From: Parabacteroides timonensis
Lineage (GTDB): Bacteria; Bacteroidota; Bacteroidia; Bacteroidales; Tannerellaceae
Length of the DNA: 64,000 nucleotides
Reading direction: 5' to 3'
NCBI RefSeq assembly: GCF_900128505.1
Contig: NZ_LT669941.1
Span: 4,134,544-4,198,543 of the forward strand
Shown here: piece by piece, positions 60,721 to 64,000 of the stretch
Numbering within the stretch: the first letter of the stretch is position 1
Layout of the letters: each line of letters opens with the position of its first letter
Position numbers and translations under genes: made by a program
Notes under the pieces: generated by a model
What the model was told of the DNA's origin: nothing
Databases searched by the model: none
The model's input: only the letters and a program-made list of their open reading frames with translations

Positions 60721-62331
60721 TTAATTCCAACCATTATTTTGAGTTAAATTATTATTCAATTGTCTCTCGTTGTATGGAACAGGCCACAGATAATCTCTGG
60801 AAGTGAATTTTTTCTTGTAGTCGGTGGTAACCGTTACCAGTTTCCCCGTCTCTTTATCCACGTAACGCATTCCTTCTATTTTATCCATGTTACAAACGTT
60901 TTCAGCAATTTTCCAACGGCGGATATCGAAGAAACGATGGCCTTCCAGAGCCAGTTCGACCATTCTTTCATGTCGGACAGCTTCACGTAGGGCGGTTTGA
61001 GATGTGATACCGGACAAGGCTGGCATGTTTACATCCGAACGTTGGCGGATCTGGTTGATATATTGTAAAGCACGATCCATTTCCGTATTCAGCTCGATGC
61101 GGGATTCGGCAGCAATCAGCAGGATTTCGGCATAACGCATAATGATGAGGTTGATGCCGCAATTTGTACGGTTACTCTGACCGATATCTTCTGCATTGAT
61201 ATATTTCTTCGGAAGTAATCCGGTTTTAGATACCTGGTAACTGGCTCCGATTACATCTCCTGTCGTGCTCCAACCCGGGCGAGAGTCGTAAATGGCTCCA
61301 TTAGGCAGCTCGTCCCCCGGTGTGTATAGTGTGTATTTGAGTCGGGGATCACGTCCTTCGTAAGGATTCATCGGGTCGTAAGAGCTGTCTTCTGTGATCT
61401 TTTTTCCGTTGACCGTTTCAAACTCATCGGCAAGCAGACCGGTCGGCGACATCATTGATCCGTTGTTTCCTAATGATACGGCACCGAAGTTGTTCATTAC
61501 CGAATTGGCGTAGACATCCTTCATAAACTGTTTGTCGAATATCACTTCCTGGCTGTTCTCGTTTTCATACGTAAACAAATCTTTGTAATTGGGTAACAGT
61601 GAATAGTTACCCTGAGCGATTACAGCATCTGCAGCCTCTTTGGCTCTCTGGAAGTAGAGTGTCGATTGATCGTCTGTTCCTGTTACGTTACCTGCAGCAA
61701 ACAACATTGTTCGTGCCAGTAATCCGAGAGCGGCACCTTTGGTTACACGGCCAGTTTCGCTGGCTTTTACCGGAAGATCATTGACAGATCCGGTAATTTC
61801 CTTATAGATGAAATCGTATATTTCCGAAACAGGAGTCCGTGTTAGTTCTTTCGATTCGCTGATGCCTATCGGTGTTGTAATCAGAGGAACATCTCCAAAA
61901 TAGGCTACCAGACGGGAGTAGAAATAACAGCGTAGGGTGCGAACTTCAGCCGTATAGGTATTTACTTTAGCTTCGTTTTCGGGAGTTATCTTGTCTACGT
62001 TGGCCATGTAGTCGTTACAACGGCGGATACCCTTGTACAGATCATTCCAGGTGTTCTGGAAGAGGTTGGTCTGAGGGTCTGCGATACTGGCTTCTATCTT
62101 TGTCTCATCCGAGGTTTCGAAAGTTGCACGTGCAATATCCGACATCTCGTCACGGCTCAGTAAAGTTCCGTGATCTTCCAGGAAACGGTAGATGGCGTTG
62201 GATGCATATTCGGCATCCTTGTCGGTTGTCCAGAATATTTCAGAAGAAATACGGTCGGTCGGAATCGTATCGAGTACGTCGCATCCGAATACGATACATG
62301 GTAAAGCTAGATATATAAAAATCTTCTTCAT
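60721..62331 (-). CDS. SusD/RagB-family surface lipoprotein
   Basis: Glycan-binding partner of the SusC gene that precedes it on the minus strand; 536 residues, lipidated at Cys17 (IVFGC). Family segments include YTAEVRTLRCYFYSRLVAYFGDVPLI near residue 125, LIIMRYAEILLIAAESRIELN near 395 and RHERMVELALEGHRFFDIRRWK, ending NLTQNNGWN. It lies 29 bp after SusC and 2 bp before the sulfatase, so the operon reads susC-susD-sulfatase. Confidence 0.95.
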   Translation of the reverse strand: MKKIFIYLALPCIVFGCDVLDTIPTDRISSEIFWTTDKDAEYASNAIYRFLEDHGTLLSRDEMSDIARATFETSDETKIEASIADPQTNLFQNTWNDLYKGIRRCNDYMANVDKITPENEAKVNTYTAEVRTLRCYFYSRLVAYFGDVPLITTPIGISESKELTRTPVSEIYDFIYKEITGSVNDLPVKASETGRVTKGAALGLLARTMLFAAGNVTGTDDQSTLYFQRAKEAADAVIAQGNYSLLPNYKDLFTYENENSQEVIFDKQFMKDVYANSVMNNFGAVSLGNNGSMMSPTGLLADEFETVNGKKITEDSSYDPMNPYEGRDPRLKYTLYTPGDELPNGAIYDSRPGWSTTGDVIGASYQVSKTGLLPKKYINAEDIGQSNRTNCGINLIIMRYAEILLIAAESRIELNTEMDRALQYINQIRQRSDVNMPALSGITSQTALREAVRHERMVELALEGHRFFDIRRWKIAENVCNMDKIEGMRYVDKETGKLVTVTTDYKKKFTSRDYLWPVPYNERQLNNNLTQNNGWN

Positions 62332-62360
62332 AATGAATTATATTTCAACATTAATAGTAT

Positions 62361-64000
62361 TTAGAATGTCAAGTTAACTCCGATTGTATATACCGAAGTC
62401 TGAGGATAATACAGAAAACGTCCTGATACGAATTCCGGGTCGAGTCCCCATTCTTTGAGTGGCGAGAATGTCAATAGGTTGCTTCCGGCCAGGTAAATAC
62501 GTGCCTTTTCGAGGTAAGCTTTCTGACTCAATGTTTTTGGGAGCGTGTAACCTAACTGTACATTTTTCAGACGGATGTAACCGGCATCTATTACCCAGAA
62601 GTCAGACATCATAGAGTTGTAATCCACACTCTTACGTGGACGGGGGAAACGTGCATTCGTATTTTCCGGTGTCCAGTAATCCTTGAATATATCGAGGGTG
62701 AAACCTTCGAAGTTACCGCCTTCAGCCAATGCTCCCGATACGCGGGTCTGGGCATCCATTACTCCCTGGAACATGAAGGAGAAGTCGAAACCTTTATAAG
62801 CAAAGTTGGCAGAGAAGGCGAACGGGTAGCGTGGAAACTCGTTACCGATCACGGTCATATCTTCTGCATCGATCTTGCCATCCTTGTTGCGGTCTACGTA
62901 TTTAACATCACCTAATGTCATTCTACTGTCGTAAACAGGGTACTTGTTGTCGAGATCTTCCTGTGTCAGGAATCCGTCTGTCTGATAACCCCAGTAAGAG
63001 TTGATCGGATAACCTTCCCTGACAGTTGTTATAACGTCGGCTGTTCCACCGTCGAGGGTCGGATTTGCACCACCCAGGCTGATCACTTTGTTCCAGTTGT
63101 TGGAGATGTTGAAGTTGACGCCATAATAGAAATCACCGATATTGTCTTTCCAGTCGAGAGCCAGTTCAAAACCTTTATTGTCGACAACAGCAGCATTCTG
63201 TACCGGAGCATCGAGGCCGATAGTTCCGGAGATCGGTAATTTCACCAGGATACCGTCCGTTTTCTTGTAATAATAGTCGGCTGTAAGTGTCAGGCGGTTG
63301 TTAAGGAAGCCTGCATCGATACCGACGTCGGTTTGTGTACTTGTTTCCCATTTCAGGTCTTTGTTGGCAAGTTCTTTCTGCATATAGCCTTGTACCAGGT
63401 TACCGCCAAAATTATAAGAGGTGGAGGTATAACTTTCGTAGAAGGCATATAGATCGGCAGTCTGGTTACCGGTCTTACCCCAGGAAGCTCTCAGTTTCAG
63501 GTCGGAAACGATATTACGCAGTTCGTCGCTCCAGAATGCTTCGTTGGAGATACGCCAACCGGCAGAGAAGGAGGGGAATGTTCCGTATTGATTATCTCCG
63601 GTGAAACGGGATGTACCGTCATAACGCAGATTCGCTTCGAGCAGGTAACGGTTGTCGTAATTATAGTTCAGACGGCCGAAATAAGAGCGCAGGGCGAATT
63701 CATTGTTGTATCCGTAGCTTTTCCAGGAGCTTTCGGAACCCATGTTGATGGAAGGAACGTCGTTGTTATAAAAGTCCCAGCGTTGTGCCTGGTTATGTGT
63801 CCATTCATTCTTTATCTGCGAGAAACCGGCCAGGGCCTGTAAGTTATGTTTGCCTAGTTGCTTTTCGTAGTTCAACAACAGGTTGAGTGTATATTCGTTG
63901 GTATCTTCCCGTTTGTCGTCCATGCTGTTACGTGAAATATTTCTGGTACGCTGGCGGTTACTGCTCGGATTATAGGGCTCGTCTTTTGCCGTAGCTGTCC
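62361..64000 (-). CDS. SusC/RagA-family TonB-dependent transporter, 5' end outside window
   Basis: C-terminal ~546 codons of a SusC-like outer-membrane transporter; the reading frame is open through position 64000, so signal peptide, plug and any STN domain lie beyond the edge. Barrel features include YDGTSRFTGDNQYGTFPSFSAGWRIS, LKLRASWGKTGNQ, a GDVKYVDRNKDGKIDAEDMTVIGNEFPRY segment (a calcium-binding-like loop) and the final YTIGVNLTF. It is the first visible gene of a susC-susD-sulfatase operon for a sulfated glycan. Confidence 0.95.
   Translation of the reverse strand, partial: TATAKDEPYNPSSNRQRTRNISRNSMDDKREDTNEYTLNLLLNYEKQLGKHNLQALAGFSQIKNEWTHNQAQRWDFYNNDVPSINMGSESSWKSYGYNNEFALRSYFGRLNYNYDNRYLLEANLRYDGTSRFTGDNQYGTFPSFSAGWRISNEAFWSDELRNIVSDLKLRASWGKTGNQTADLYAFYESYTSTSYNFGGNLVQGYMQKELANKDLKWETSTQTDVGIDAGFLNNRLTLTADYYYKKTDGILVKLPISGTIGLDAPVQNAAVVDNKGFELALDWKDNIGDFYYGVNFNISNNWNKVISLGGANPTLDGGTADVITTVREGYPINSYWGYQTDGFLTQEDLDNKYPVYDSRMTLGDVKYVDRNKDGKIDAEDMTVIGNEFPRYPFAFSANFAYKGFDFSFMFQGVMDAQTRVSGALAEGGNFEGFTLDIFKDYWTPENTNARFPRPRKSVDYNSMMSDFWVIDAGYIRLKNVQLGYTLPKTLSQKAYLEKARIYLAGSNLLTFSPLKEWGLDPEFVSGRFLYYPQTSVYTIGVNLTF

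Overview
The window is chromosomal DNA of a gut-type Bacteroidales bacterium, probably Parabacteroides or Bacteroides. The basis is several SusC/SusD pairs, an ECF-sigma/FecR switch, Cys-type sulfatase, S46 dipeptidyl-peptidase and GH33/GH20/GH76/GH92 lipoproteins or secreted enzymes, plus many promoters with the Bacteroidetes -7 box TAnnTTTG and little use of strong Shine-Dalgarno sites. Species assignment is inference.

Layout. 1-9.2 kb: a 3'-truncated LytS-like sensor kinase, a DUF1016 nuclease-like gene, ybeY, a gate-domain membrane protein, a D-2-hydroxyacid dehydrogenase/AlkD-like/TIGR02757 operon and an AAA+ DUF4143 ATPase. 9.2-9.8 kb: a gene-free stretch packed with three different repeat structures. 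9.8-21.7 kb: one long minus-strand sialic-acid operon (ROK regulator, then lyase, epimerase, MFS permease, sialidase, hexosaminidase, SGNH+sialate O-acetylesterase, kelch mutarotase). 21.8-34.3 kb: a plus-strand polysaccharide utilisation locus (ECF sigma, FecR, STN-type SusC, SusD, two tandem SusE-like lipoproteins, GH76, GH92), probably for alpha-mannose-rich glycans. 34.7-37.2 kb: a class II Fic protein and a two-gene ABC transporter.

37.2-45.1 kb is an AT-rich, decaying peptide natural-product (RiPP-type) island. It holds a response regulator split by one in-frame stop, a sensor kinase and a SPASM maturase that have both lost their 5' ends at the same junction near 39.54 kb, an outer-membrane barrel protein, a C39-peptidase ABC exporter, and a 59-residue stub of its HlyD partner. 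45.4-50.5 kb is a sugar island with a GH106-like hydrolase, a SusD remnant, an AraC regulator and an L-arabinose/L-fucose isomerase-family enzyme. 50.6-60 kb holds ruvB, a flippase, a TPR sensor kinase, a DUF389 membrane protein and the S46 peptidase. 60-64 kb is the end of another SusC-SusD-sulfatase locus entering from the right edge.

The most unusual signals are intergenic. Three unrelated loci (3.9, 9.35 and 37.5 kb) carry short arrays with exactly the same 22-bp period but different sequences, and a pair of 125-bp repeats after the sialic-acid operon shows compensatory changes in a stem. No rRNA, tRNA, CRISPR array, transposase or integrase was recognised.
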